Shown here: piece by piece, positions 8,489 to 15,061 of the stretch
How the letters are laid out: every line of letters begins with the position of its first letter
Position numbering within the stretch: position 1 is the first letter of the stretch
From: an uncultured Clostridia bacterium
Lineage (GTDB): Bacteria; Bacillota; Clostridia; Oscillospirales; Ruminococcaceae
Length of the DNA: 35,195 bases
NCBI GenBank assembly: GCA_947625335.1
Contig: CANQNY010000011.1
Coordinates: 1 to 35,195, forward strand
Direction of reading: 5' to 3'
Made by a program: the position numbers and the translations under genes
The notes under the pieces: generated by a model
The model's database searches: none
The model's input: the letters and a program-made list of their open reading frames with translations, nothing else
What the model was told of the DNA's origin: nothing

Positions 8489-10039
8489 TTATAAGCCGAC
8501 CCTGCCGGTGCCGTTTATCAGCTTGTCTAACATATCGTCAAGCGTGGTAACTATTCTTGACGACGCGTTGTACCATTTCTGGTAATTCAGCATATTTATG
8601 CCCTCTTCATCTATCTGAACCGCAGAAACCGCGTCTCTCGCGTCAAGCAGTCCGTCCACCGTGACAATTGCCGTTTCGTTGCGGCTGTCCTCGTAATCAA
8701 TGGTCTGCCCGAGGCGGTTTGAAATAAACGAGATGTACTCGTAAACGCTGCCCTCAAAATCGTGGCAATTGCCGAACTCTATAGACTTATTATTAAACTG
8801 GGAAATAAGGTACAGAACATTGGAGTTCTGGAGATTAACCTCTCCCGTCAGCTCGTCAAGATGCTCGTCAAATCCGTAGTAGTAAAGCCCCGTCATCGGG
8901 TCCTGAAGTCTGGACTTGCCTATCATTGTCGGGTCTTCAAGCCACGAATCCGCAACCCGTATATTGCCCGCCGTTATCACCGCGCCGTCTTTATTCGCGG
9001 CAAACATCGTTCTCTCGCTGTCCATATCGGCGTAATTCGCCTTATTAAACGTCTCCGCAATAGTTCTCGCAAACTCGTCAATTGCGCTCTTGAAATACGC
9101 TATTCCGTAAGCCCCGTTCTGATGACCCGACGCGTAAACGCCGTTGCCGTTTATCATATCGTAGTAGCTTTTCAGAATTCCCGAATTGAGAATAAGATCG
9201 TCGCCGCTCTCAAAGTATACAATAGCCTCTCCGTAGGTATCGTAGTCCTTCATAAGAATTCTGTTGGTTCTGTAATTCTCGCCGTCCAGCACCTTAACGC
9301 CGCCCATTTTTATGGTGAACGCGCCGCTGTCCAGACGCTGTACATCAATATTCCCGTATGTCGCAAGCTCGTCGATATACAAATTCATCTGATCGAGCAG
9401 CTCATTCGGGTCATATTCATCGGGATAATGGAACTTCTCCTTGACGATCTTGTCGTTGAGAACGTTCATTTCCTCCAGCAGCCCGTTTACGTAATCCAGC
9501 GAGTCACTGAACTCCCCGACGTAGGTCTGCTCTATCTCGCAAAGCTCCTCGTCATAGCTGTTAAGCAAGCGGCAGAGGTTTACTGCGTTGTTTACAACTA
9601 TAGTCGCGACCTCGGTGCTGTCGGGCTTTTCTGTCGAGTAGTGCTGAAGTGCGTTGAAAAACTGCTGCGTCCACCAGTGCAGACCGTCCGTTTCAAAGTT
9701 GTCAAGAGCGTCCTCGATATCGGACAGAATTTTCACCGAATTCGTGGTTTCCGCCTCAACAGCAACGTTCTGACGATAACGCCTGTCTATGTACTCGTCG
9801 CGGATCTGGCTCACGCCGTACGCGCTCACTCCCTGACCCGTCATAGCAAGCTTGCTGGTCTTGGAGTTCCAGCGCGGATCGCTCGTCGACGCGTAGTACA
9901 CCGAGTACATATCCACACGCTGTCTTGTATAACCGGGAGTATTAACGTTTGAAACATTGTTTCCCGTAATATCAATATTCTTCTGCGCCATCATAAGAGT
10001 GCGCTTTTGTGTTTCAAAACCAAGAAATGTCGGACGCAT
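8489..10039 (-). CDS. flgK: Hook-associated protein FlgK (HAP1)
   Basis: FlgK is the first junction protein on the hook. The N-terminal rod/hook-type signature is clear (TFLGFETQKRTLMMAQKNIDITGNNVSNVNTPGYTRQRV), as is the C-terminal helical motif (DEEGINMLNYQKWYNASSRIVTTLDDMLDKLI). The length of 516 residues is ordinary. It sits between flgN (8 bases upstream) and flgL, so its putative chaperone is made just before it. Confidence 0.97.
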   Translation of the reverse strand: MRPTFLGFETQKRTLMMAQKNIDITGNNVSNVNTPGYTRQRVDMYSVYYASTSDPRWNSKTSKLAMTGQGVSAYGVSQIRDEYIDRRYRQNVAVEAETTNSVKILSDIEDALDNFETDGLHWWTQQFFNALQHYSTEKPDSTEVATIVVNNAVNLCRLLNSYDEELCEIEQTYVGEFSDSLDYVNGLLEEMNVLNDKIVKEKFHYPDEYDPNELLDQMNLYIDELATYGNIDVQRLDSGAFTIKMGGVKVLDGENYRTNRILMKDYDTYGEAIVYFESGDDLILNSGILKSYYDMINGNGVYASGHQNGAYGIAYFKSAIDEFARTIAETFNKANYADMDSERTMFAANKDGAVITAGNIRVADSWLEDPTMIGKSRLQDPMTGLYYYGFDEHLDELTGEVNLQNSNVLYLISQFNNKSIEFGNCHDFEGSVYEYISFISNRLGQTIDYEDSRNETAIVTVDGLLDARDAVSAVQIDEEGINMLNYQKWYNASSRIVTTLDDMLDKLINGTGRVGL

Positions 10040-10047
10040 ATTTCCTC

Positions 10048-10530
10048 CTAAACCTGTCTGAACGCCTTCGCGGACGACTGCCCGCCCGTTACCTTCGCCG
10101 CGTTCTTGTCATATGTCTCGGGCTTGTCAAGTATCCCCGCCCGCGTGACAAAATCTTTCTGATTGTCAAGCTTTCTCTTTACAATCTCCGTCGTCTGGGC
10201 GTTGATTTCCGTAATCTTCGTCACAAGCTCCGACAACTGAGAACTTAGCATCTTCATCTTCGGACGAAATTCCTCGGGAGCCTCCTCGGCAAGCTCCGAC
10301 AGTTTCCTGTCTGAAATCCCAAGCCCCTTAAACAGTTCCTGCCGCTTTTCCTCAAGCGAACGGCTCTTCATAAGAAAAGCCTGCTCGTCATTGAGAGAAT
10401 TCGTAAGCCACTCAAGATCGTCCGTCAGAATGTGCGCGTGTTTCTTCATCAGGAAAATTGTAAGCTCCCTGTAAAAATCAACATCAATCTCCAGACACTT
10501 TACAACCGCGCTTGCAGTCGTCTTGTCCAT
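10048..10530 (-). CDS. flgN: FlgN-type export chaperone for FlgK/FlgL
   Basis: A 160-residue helical, charged protein with long coiled-coil potential (FLMKSRSLEEKRQELFKGLGI; LSSQLSELVTKITEINAQTTEIVKRKLD). Its size and its position between flgM and flgK match the FlgN family, cytoplasmic chaperones that hold FlgK and FlgL for export. Primary-sequence conservation in this family is weak, so context carries much of the call. It begins 4 bases after the flgM stop. Confidence 0.82.
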   Translation of the reverse strand: MDKTTASAVVKCLEIDVDFYRELTIFLMKKHAHILTDDLEWLTNSLNDEQAFLMKSRSLEEKRQELFKGLGISDRKLSELAEEAPEEFRPKMKMLSSQLSELVTKITEINAQTTEIVKRKLDNQKDFVTRAGILDKPETYDKNAAKVTGGQSSAKAFRQV

Positions 10531-10534
10531 AAAC

Positions 10535-10801
10535 TCACCCCATGAACATCATAGCCGCAATATCCGCGCCCGAAACACCCTGCTCTAACGCCTTTTGAGC
10601 GTCGCGGATCTCGGACAGGGACGCGTCGGAATTCGCCGCCTGCGCGATAGCCGATTTGGCTGCGGCGAGCGCGGTTTCAAACCCAAATTCAACCCTGTCT
10701 GTGTTGCTTTTAGCTGAAACGGCGGCACTCGTCTTCTTCGGAGCGGTCGTTTTAGCGGGCTTGTATGCGGAAATAACCCCGCCTATTCTTTTAATCTCCA
10801 T
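10535..10801 (-). CDS. flgM: Anti-sigma factor FlgM
   Basis: FlgM binds the flagellar sigma factor (sigma-D/sigma-28) until the hook-basal body is complete, then is removed or exported. The 88-residue product has a disordered Lys/Ala/Ser-rich N-terminus and the family pattern DRVEFGFETALAAAKSAIAQA, followed by an EIRDAQKALEQG helix and a short hydrophobic end. The start has a strong AAGGAGG site 7 bases upstream. It is the first gene after the sigma-D promoter, so it should be negatively autoregulated. Its last segment (ADIAAMMFMG) departs somewhat from the usual FlgM end. Confidence 0.88.
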   Translation of the reverse strand: MEIKRIGGVISAYKPAKTTAPKKTSAAVSAKSNTDRVEFGFETALAAAKSAIAQAANSDASLSEIRDAQKALEQGVSGADIAAMMFMG

Positions 10802-10852
10802 AGTGCTGCCTCCTTACGTTTTTGGAATGGGACATCATTGACCCTATAGTAT

Positions 10853-10879
10853 ATATCGGCACAAGTTTATAAAACTTTA
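10853..10879 (-). promoter_or_regulatory. Sigma-D (sigma-28) promoter of the flagellar operon
   Basis: On the minus strand the sequence is TAAA, exactly 15 bases, then GCCGATAT. This matches the Bacillus sigma-D consensus TAAA-N15-GCCGATAT at every position. It lies about 52 bases upstream of the flgM start codon and is the only such site seen in front of this operon. Confidence 0.93.
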
Positions 10880-11086
10880 GCTATTTTCTCGCGAAAACGC
10901 AATAAAAATCACGAAAATTTGCACATTTTCAGCGCGTTACCACATTTAGAACCGCAGCCCGCTCCCCGCACAAAATATGCGCCGCAATTTTCCAAATTAT
11001 CCCATTAAGCGAGTGCCTGCCGCCGCCTGCCGGTGAGTTATTCTCCCCTAACTCCGTTCACGTTCCCTGAGTGGGGCAATGGGATT

Positions 11087-11134
11087 CCAAAGGGACATTG
11101 TCCCTTTGGCGGGGTTTAAGGGGCGGAGCCCCTT
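11087..11134. repeat. REP-like double hairpin element in a gene-free gap
   Basis: The gap between flgM and the pilin gene (about 10880-11223) has no credible gene. It contains two perfect hairpins in tandem: CCAAAGGGAC-ATT-GTCCCTTTGG (11087-11109) and AAGGGGC-GGA-GCCCCTT (11118-11134). They are flanked by C-rich, non-coding sequence starting near 10960. The form is that of dispersed intergenic palindromes. No second copy is present in the window, so the repeat status is inferred. Confidence 0.5.
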
Positions 11135-11177
11135 ACCATGTCTTACTCCCTCAAAAAATTCCCTCAAAAATCCCTAA

Positions 11178-11210
11178 TAAAACAAAACAAGGGGCGTGAA
11201 AACCCCTTGT
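11178..11210 (-). terminator. Terminator downstream of the 3'-most pilin gene
   Basis: On the minus strand, ACAAGGGG-TTTTCACG-CCCCTTGT forms an 8-pair perfect stem followed by TTTGTTTTATT. It lies 14 bases after the stop of the pilin-like gene and ends the pilB-pilT-pilin cluster. Confidence 0.88.
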
Positions 11211-11223
11211 AAAATTCTGTAAA

Positions 11224-12036
11224 TCAAACGAGCTTTGTTCCGACGCGCCCGACGAAGTTGTTGTTGGTCGAGTCCCATGCGGCGCAGGTGCCGCAAATTT
11301 CGCCGCTGCTGAGGACGTTGTCCGCGCCGAACACGAGGTTCGCGTTCTCGTAAGTGCTGCTTGCGCCCGAAGCAAGCGGCAACTCGTGTTTCGTGTACGC
11401 CGTGAACATAACCTTTACGGTGTCGGTGTCCTGCTTTGAAACAACTCCTCCGACCGCCGCCGCAGGTGCGGTGTAGCTTATTTTCGCGTAGTAAAACCCG
11501 TCTTGATAGTCAATTCTGCCCGCAAGCTCCGTTGCAAGCAGCTTTCCGAATTCCGTGTCAATGTTCGAGGCGCTCTTGCCGCAGAGCATAAACATTCCCG
11601 CTATGCCCCTATCTCGCGCGTATGCCGCAACATTCGTGTGCTGAATTTGCCCGTTTTTGGCAGTTATTTCCAAATACAAATCCGTCGACACGGGCATATC
11701 CCCCTTAACGGTCTGCGGGTCGAACGGGTAGTTTCCGTTAAGCGCGGGATAATAGCACATATACTTCATATTCGGGTCGTTGTCGGGGTCATATGTAATC
11801 TCGGTGTTCTCGGGGACATAGTACGGGAACAGTTTCGCCTCGTAAAGCGAATACTTCGTAAACACCGACTGCACCGCCGCGTAAAAATCGCGCGCAGTAG
11901 AGTTCGCCGCGCTTATCTGCCTTTCCCGCAGGTTGATGTTGGGCAAAATAATCGCCATCATAACGCCCAAAATCGCCAAAACGACAATAAGCTCTATAAG
12001 CGAAAAGCCCTTTTTCGACTGTAAATATTTTATCAT
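11224..12036 (-). CDS. Type IV prepilin-like protein (minor or alternative pilin)
   Basis: A class III signal is clear: a short basic leader MIKYLQSKKG, cleavage after Gly, then FSLIELIVVLAILGVMMAII with Glu at mature position 5. The ORF track starts at 12138, but the ATG at 12036 has GGAGG 6 bases upstream and gives the normal 10-residue leader, so I use it. The mature protein is about 260 residues, longer than a typical major pilin, with a globular beta-rich part and a C-terminal CGTC pair. It lies downstream of the major pilin gene and may be expressed from the same promoter at a lower level, past an intergenic hairpin. It is not closely similar to the other two pilins here beyond the N-terminal helix. 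Confidence 0.88.
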   Translation of the reverse strand: MIKYLQSKKGFSLIELIVVLAILGVMMAIILPNINLRERQISAANSTARDFYAAVQSVFTKYSLYEAKLFPYYVPENTEITYDPDNDPNMKYMCYYPALNGNYPFDPQTVKGDMPVSTDLYLEITAKNGQIQHTNVAAYARDRGIAGMFMLCGKSASNIDTEFGKLLATELAGRIDYQDGFYYAKISYTAPAAAVGGVVSKQDTDTVKVMFTAYTKHELPLASGASSTYENANLVFGADNVLSSGEICGTCAAWDSTNNNFVGRVGTKLV

Positions 12037-12059
12037 AATAACCTCCGAAACCAAAGCTC

Positions 12060-12095
12060 TTGTTTGTGCGCGGTGAACCCGCGGCGCACAAACAA
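12060..12095 (-). other. Strong intercistronic hairpin before the downstream pilin gene
   Basis: A perfect 12-pair stem (TTGTTTGTGCGC/GCGCACAAACAA) with a 12-base loop lies 24 bases upstream of the 12036 start. There is no T run directly after it, so it looks more like an RNA-stabilising or processing structure than a terminator. Confidence 0.6.
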
Positions 12096-12126
12096 AACCT
12101 CTGTAAACAAAAATATACACATAATT

Positions 12127-12151
12127 CCCCGGCGACAAAATGCCGCCGAGG
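12127..12151 (-). other. Hairpin after the major pilin stop codon
   Basis: On the minus strand CCTCGGCG-GCATTTTGT-CGCCGGGG forms an 8-pair stem with one G-T wobble, 39 bases after the major pilin stop. A poly-T tract is lacking. It may protect the abundant pilin mRNA 3' end or partly terminate transcription. Confidence 0.5.
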
Positions 12152-12189
12152 AATATTGTGTCAAAATGCTTTCAAGCTACGCCGAAATA

Positions 12190-12822
12190 TCAGGTAGATG
12201 ATGCGTAAGCAAGTGCAGGATAAGTGCCAAGGATTTCACCGTCGGTGGTGATACCGATCTGGTTGTCCTTAGCGCCGCTCCAAGCGTAAGTACCGTTGGT
12301 GAAGTCATCAGGCTCAGGAATAGTACCGGGCATAGGCTGACCTGCATAATAAACAACGCCGGTAACCTGACCATTGGTCATGTAGATTGTAGCAGCAGCG
12401 TCTTTAAAGGTGTACTGGTCAACGATCTGCTCAGCAAGAGCATCAGAAAAGTCATTTGTACCATGAGTAACCTTGGAGTTAAGGGTACCGGGAAGAGAGT
12501 ATGCAGCTGCAGCATTGGTAAGCGAAGACTCAGGAATCTCAACCTTAACAGTACCCGCAGTTACTGTAACCTTCCATGTTTCAGCAGTCGTGGTTCTCTT
12601 AACGGAATAGCCATTAGTCTCCATGCTGGAAACGAACTGAGTAACCGTGTCCTTGATACCGGACGCGGTAGAGTTAGCGGAAGTAACTCTGGACTTGGTA
12701 ACCATACCCATCATGGTGGGCACGAGGATAGCGGCAAGTACGCCGATAATCGCGATAACAACGATCAACTCAACCAGCGTAAAGCCTTTTTTAGCCTTGA
12801 GGGCTTGCAGTTTCTTTACCAT
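12190..12822 (-). CDS. Major type IV pilin (prepilin)
   Basis: A prepilin with leader MVKKLQALKAKKG, Gly cleavage site and mature FTLVELIVVIAIIGVLAAILVP with Glu5. The annotated start is moved from 12903 to the ATG at 12822, which has AAGGAGG 8 bases upstream and gives a normal 13-residue leader. The mature protein is about 197 residues. Signs that it is the major subunit: its own strong sigma-A promoter and long leader, a near-consensus ribosome site, and codon use visibly different from its neighbours (more GTA, ACC, GGT, fewer GC-rich codons), as in highly expressed genes. The gene at 13273-13929 is a paralogue sharing the N-terminal helix and the C-terminal YAWS...IGIT pattern. Secretion and assembly would depend on PilD, PilB, PilC and PilMN/PilO encoded nearby. 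Confidence 0.88.
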   Translation of the reverse strand: MVKKLQALKAKKGFTLVELIVVIAIIGVLAAILVPTMMGMVTKSRVTSANSTASGIKDTVTQFVSSMETNGYSVKRTTTAETWKVTVTAGTVKVEIPESSLTNAAAAYSLPGTLNSKVTHGTNDFSDALAEQIVDQYTFKDAAATIYMTNGQVTGVVYYAGQPMPGTIPEPDDFTNGTYAWSGAKDNQIGITTDGEILGTYPALAYASST

Positions 12823-13106
12823 AGTAAAGACCTCCTTAATAGAAAAAAATTGTTTATGTATAACCCCGGCGGGGTTATATCCAGCTTTGTGAAACGACGG
12901 CAAAGCCGCGATACAGCCGCGCCGTACCGCGCTTACGGGAACTGCGGTTCCATAATGACCGCCGCCGCGCCCCGGCGGAGCGCATACGCCCGAGAAAAAT
13001 CATCGTTTCGAGTTTCAGTTTTTCCATTATGTGGAATTATTCAATTGTCAAAGATTAGAGGAATTTCGGGTGTGTAAACGTTTACTTTCCTTACTCCCCC
13101 TCTGTA
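12823..13106 (-). promoter_or_regulatory. Long structured 5' leader of the major pilin mRNA
   Basis: About 280 bases separate the predicted transcription start (near 13106) from the pilin ATG. The middle is GC-rich, with many possible stems. A perfect 9-pair hairpin TATAACCCC-GGC-GGGGTTATA (12859-12879) lies about 37 bases before the start codon, followed on the minus strand by a seven-T run 10 bases later. I looked for the conserved cores of c-di-GMP-I and c-di-GMP-II riboswitches and did not recognise either. A 50-codon ORF in it has no ribosome site. Confidence 0.55.
13073..13086. promoter_or_regulatory. cre-like / LacI-family operator palindrome
   Basis: TGTAAACGTTTACT contains the perfect 12-base palindrome GTAAACGTTTAC. 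It fits the CcpA cre pattern (TGWAANCGNTNWCA) except for the last base. It sits about 20-33 bases downstream of the predicted major pilin transcription start, a position where a bound repressor would block transcription. CcpA binding is inference; another LacI-family regulator could use it. Confidence 0.55.
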
Positions 13107-13112
13107 ATCACT

Positions 13113-13141
13113 ATTATATACAATTCCGACCGAAAAGTCAA
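13113..13141 (-). promoter_or_regulatory. Sigma-A promoter of the major pilin gene
   Basis: On the minus strand, TTGACT and TATAAT are separated by exactly 17 bases. It is the best promoter in the 340-base gap between the two paralogous pilin genes and allows the major pilin to be expressed separately from pilB-pilT. Confidence 0.85.
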
Positions 13142-13272
13142 GTGTTTTTTTGAATTTTTTTCCTCAAAACCGCAACTTTGTGAAATAGTTTTTAATTTTG
13201 TGGAATACTTTTGTCTATTTTGACTATAAAAATGACCGTTTTTGCTATGTAAATGCCGATTTGTTACAGCGG

Positions 13273-13929
13273 TTACTCGTCAACTCCCGCGACCGCGGGC
13301 GAAGTCCCGATTATATAGCCGTTTTGAGTTATCCCGACGACATCGCTCCACGCATACGACGTGGGGGCGCGCCCGTCTGCGGGCAGGGGGTATTCCGAGT
13401 CCGCAAGAGCCGTGTCCGTGTCGGAGCAGTACACAACATAGGTGCATTTCGCGCCGTACATGGTTATCGAAATAAACGCACTTGAAACATTCGTGAATTG
13501 ATCGGACAGCTGCGCCAAAAGCAGCACATCGCCGCGGGTCTCGCCCGAAGTGTCCTGCCCCGTCGAGAAAGTCCCGCCGCTGCTCCAGCTTATTTCGGGA
13601 TTTTCGCCGCTCGTAAGGCTTGCCGCGTCAAGCGAAACGCATTTCCAGACGGGTCTGCCGCTGTCCTTTGACACGGTAATTTTTATCGTGCAAGCCGTGT
13701 TTGGTTTAACGCCCCAACCGTTAGCGTCCGCCTGCACAAAGAAAGCCTCCGCGCACCGCCCGACAGCCGCGGCGGTGCTGTTTGCCGAGGAAACGCGGGC
13801 TTTTGCCACCATTCCGAGCATAATCGGCGTGAGAATAGCCGCAAGCACGCCGATTATCGCGATAACTACAATAAGCTCGACCAAAGTAAATCCGTGTCTC
13901 TCTTTGAGAACCCGTATTCGCCGTATCAC
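13273..13929 (-). CDS. Type IV prepilin, paralogue of the major pilin
   Basis: A prepilin with a basic leader (MIRRIRVLKERHG), Gly cleavage and mature FTLVELIVVIAIIGVLAAILTP with Glu5; 218 residues before cleavage. It uses a GTG start at 13929 with AAGGGG upstream. The N-terminal region (KARVSSANSTAAAV against KSRVTSANSTASGI) and the C-terminus (SYAWSDVVGITQNGYIIGTSPA) closely follow the major pilin, so the two arose by duplication. The middle is diverged and contains four cysteines, which could form disulfides outside the cell. It follows pilT by 23 bases and probably belongs to the pilB-pilT transcript. Its weaker ribosome site suggests lower expression. Confidence 0.88.
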   Translation of the reverse strand: MIRRIRVLKERHGFTLVELIVVIAIIGVLAAILTPIMLGMVAKARVSSANSTAAAVGRCAEAFFVQADANGWGVKPNTACTIKITVSKDSGRPVWKCVSLDAASLTSGENPEISWSSGGTFSTGQDTSGETRGDVLLLAQLSDQFTNVSSAFISITMYGAKCTYVVYCSDTDTALADSEYPLPADGRAPTSYAWSDVVGITQNGYIIGTSPAVAGVDE

Positions 13930-13952
13930 GGATAATTCCCCTTTCTAAAAGC

Positions 13953-15038
13953 TTAATCTCCCATTTCGAGGAAACGTCTGTACTCGTTTACGTCCTGGCA
14001 GCGTTCGCGCGCAACGGCGTCGTTTACCTTTCCCATACGCACAAGCCGCGCGAGATCCTGGTCAAGCGTAAACATTCCGTTTTTCTTACCCGTAGCGATA
14101 GTAGAACCTATCTGGTAGGTCTTATCCTCGCGTATCTGCGAGCGAATAGCGTCCGTTGCCGCCATAACTTCCAGCGCGGCGCAGCGTCCCTTTCCGTCCG
14201 CTGTCGGCACAAGCGTCTGGGAAATAATCCCGACGATAGAGCCCGCAAGCTGCGAACGGATCTGACCCTTTGCGTGAGGCGGGTAAACGCCCATTATACG
14301 GTCGATGGTGTCCTTCGCGGAGATTGTATGCAACGTCGACAGCACCAAGTGACCCGTTTCAGCGGCGGTTACAGCCGCGTCAATCGTCTCGAAGTCACGC
14401 ATTTCTCCCACGAGTATAACGTCGGGGTCTTCACGGAGAGCTGCTCTCAGCGACCCCGCAAAGCTGTCAACGTCCTGACCTATCTCGCGCTGGTTTACCA
14501 TTGCCTGTTTATGCGTGTGAACATACTCAATCGGGTCTTCGATTGTAATAATATGGCAGTTTTTCTGGCGGTTTATATGGTCAACCATAGCCGCAAGAGT
14601 TGTCGACTTACCGGAACCCGTAGGACCGGTAACAAGAACCAGTCCGCGCGGGTGCATAGCGAATTCTCCGAGCGTAGCGGGAAGATTGAGGTCTGCAAGC
14701 GTAGGAATATCATCTCTCAGCAGACGAATTGCCACAGCGTGATAACCGCGCTGTCTGTAGACGTTAACTCTGTGACGGTAGCCCGTCGCGCTGGTGTATG
14801 AAAAGTCCGTATCAAGACCCTTTGAAATCTGATTTTTATGCTTTATGGAAGTAATCTGGTTAATGATATTAACGATTATCGGCTCGGTGCAGTCGGGGTA
14901 ACCCGAAAGCTTTCTTATCGCGCTGTGAAGTCGCACAATAGGGGGCAGACCCGCCGTAAAATGCACGTCGGAACAGCCCAGATCGCGTGCCTCGTCAAGT
15001 ATTCTGTTGATGTCCATAATATTATTTGTATGTTCCAC
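13953..15038 (-). CDS. pilT: Type IV pilus retraction ATPase PilT
   Basis: PilT is a hexameric cytoplasmic AAA-like ATPase that depolymerises pili and powers twitching or DNA uptake. The order of motifs is complete: an N-terminal PAS-like part (ARDLGCSDVHFTAGLPP), Walker A GPTGSGKST near residue 137, Asp box IITIEDPIEYVH, Walker B DPDVILVGEMRD, His box GHLVLSTLHT, and an AIRSQIRED segment corresponding to the retraction-specific AIRNLIRE motif. Length is 361 residues, normal for the family. The start is GTG at 15038 with GGAG upstream. It follows pilB by 23 bases. Its presence argues that the pili here can retract rather than being only static fibres. Confidence 0.96.
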   Translation of the reverse strand: MEHTNNIMDINRILDEARDLGCSDVHFTAGLPPIVRLHSAIRKLSGYPDCTEPIIVNIINQITSIKHKNQISKGLDTDFSYTSATGYRHRVNVYRQRGYHAVAIRLLRDDIPTLADLNLPATLGEFAMHPRGLVLVTGPTGSGKSTTLAAMVDHINRQKNCHIITIEDPIEYVHTHKQAMVNQREIGQDVDSFAGSLRAALREDPDVILVGEMRDFETIDAAVTAAETGHLVLSTLHTISAKDTIDRIMGVYPPHAKGQIRSQLAGSIVGIISQTLVPTADGKGRCAALEVMAATDAIRSQIREDKTYQIGSTIATGKKNGMFTLDQDLARLVRMGKVNDAVARERCQDVNEYRRFLEMGD

Positions 15039-15061
15039 TTTGAATTCTCCTTTACTCGTTA

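Noticed and set aside
8762-9952. 396-residue plus-strand ORF
   Set aside because: Antisense shadow of flgK.
12037-12138. 34-residue N-terminal extension of the pilin-like gene
   Set aside because: It crosses a perfect 12-pair hairpin and would put an abnormally long leader before the prepilin cleavage site; the ATG at 12036 has a strong ribosome site.
12875-13027. 50-codon minus-strand ORF inside the major pilin leader
   Set aside because: No ribosome site, Arg-rich low-complexity translation typical of GC-rich structured RNA, and it ends within the leader hairpin. It could be a regulatory leader peptide but there is no positive evidence.
12823-13106. Cyclic-di-GMP riboswitch controlling the pilin, as known for Clostridioides difficile pili
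   Set aside because: I searched the leader by eye for type I and type II core motifs and found neither; only a generic structured leader is claimed.
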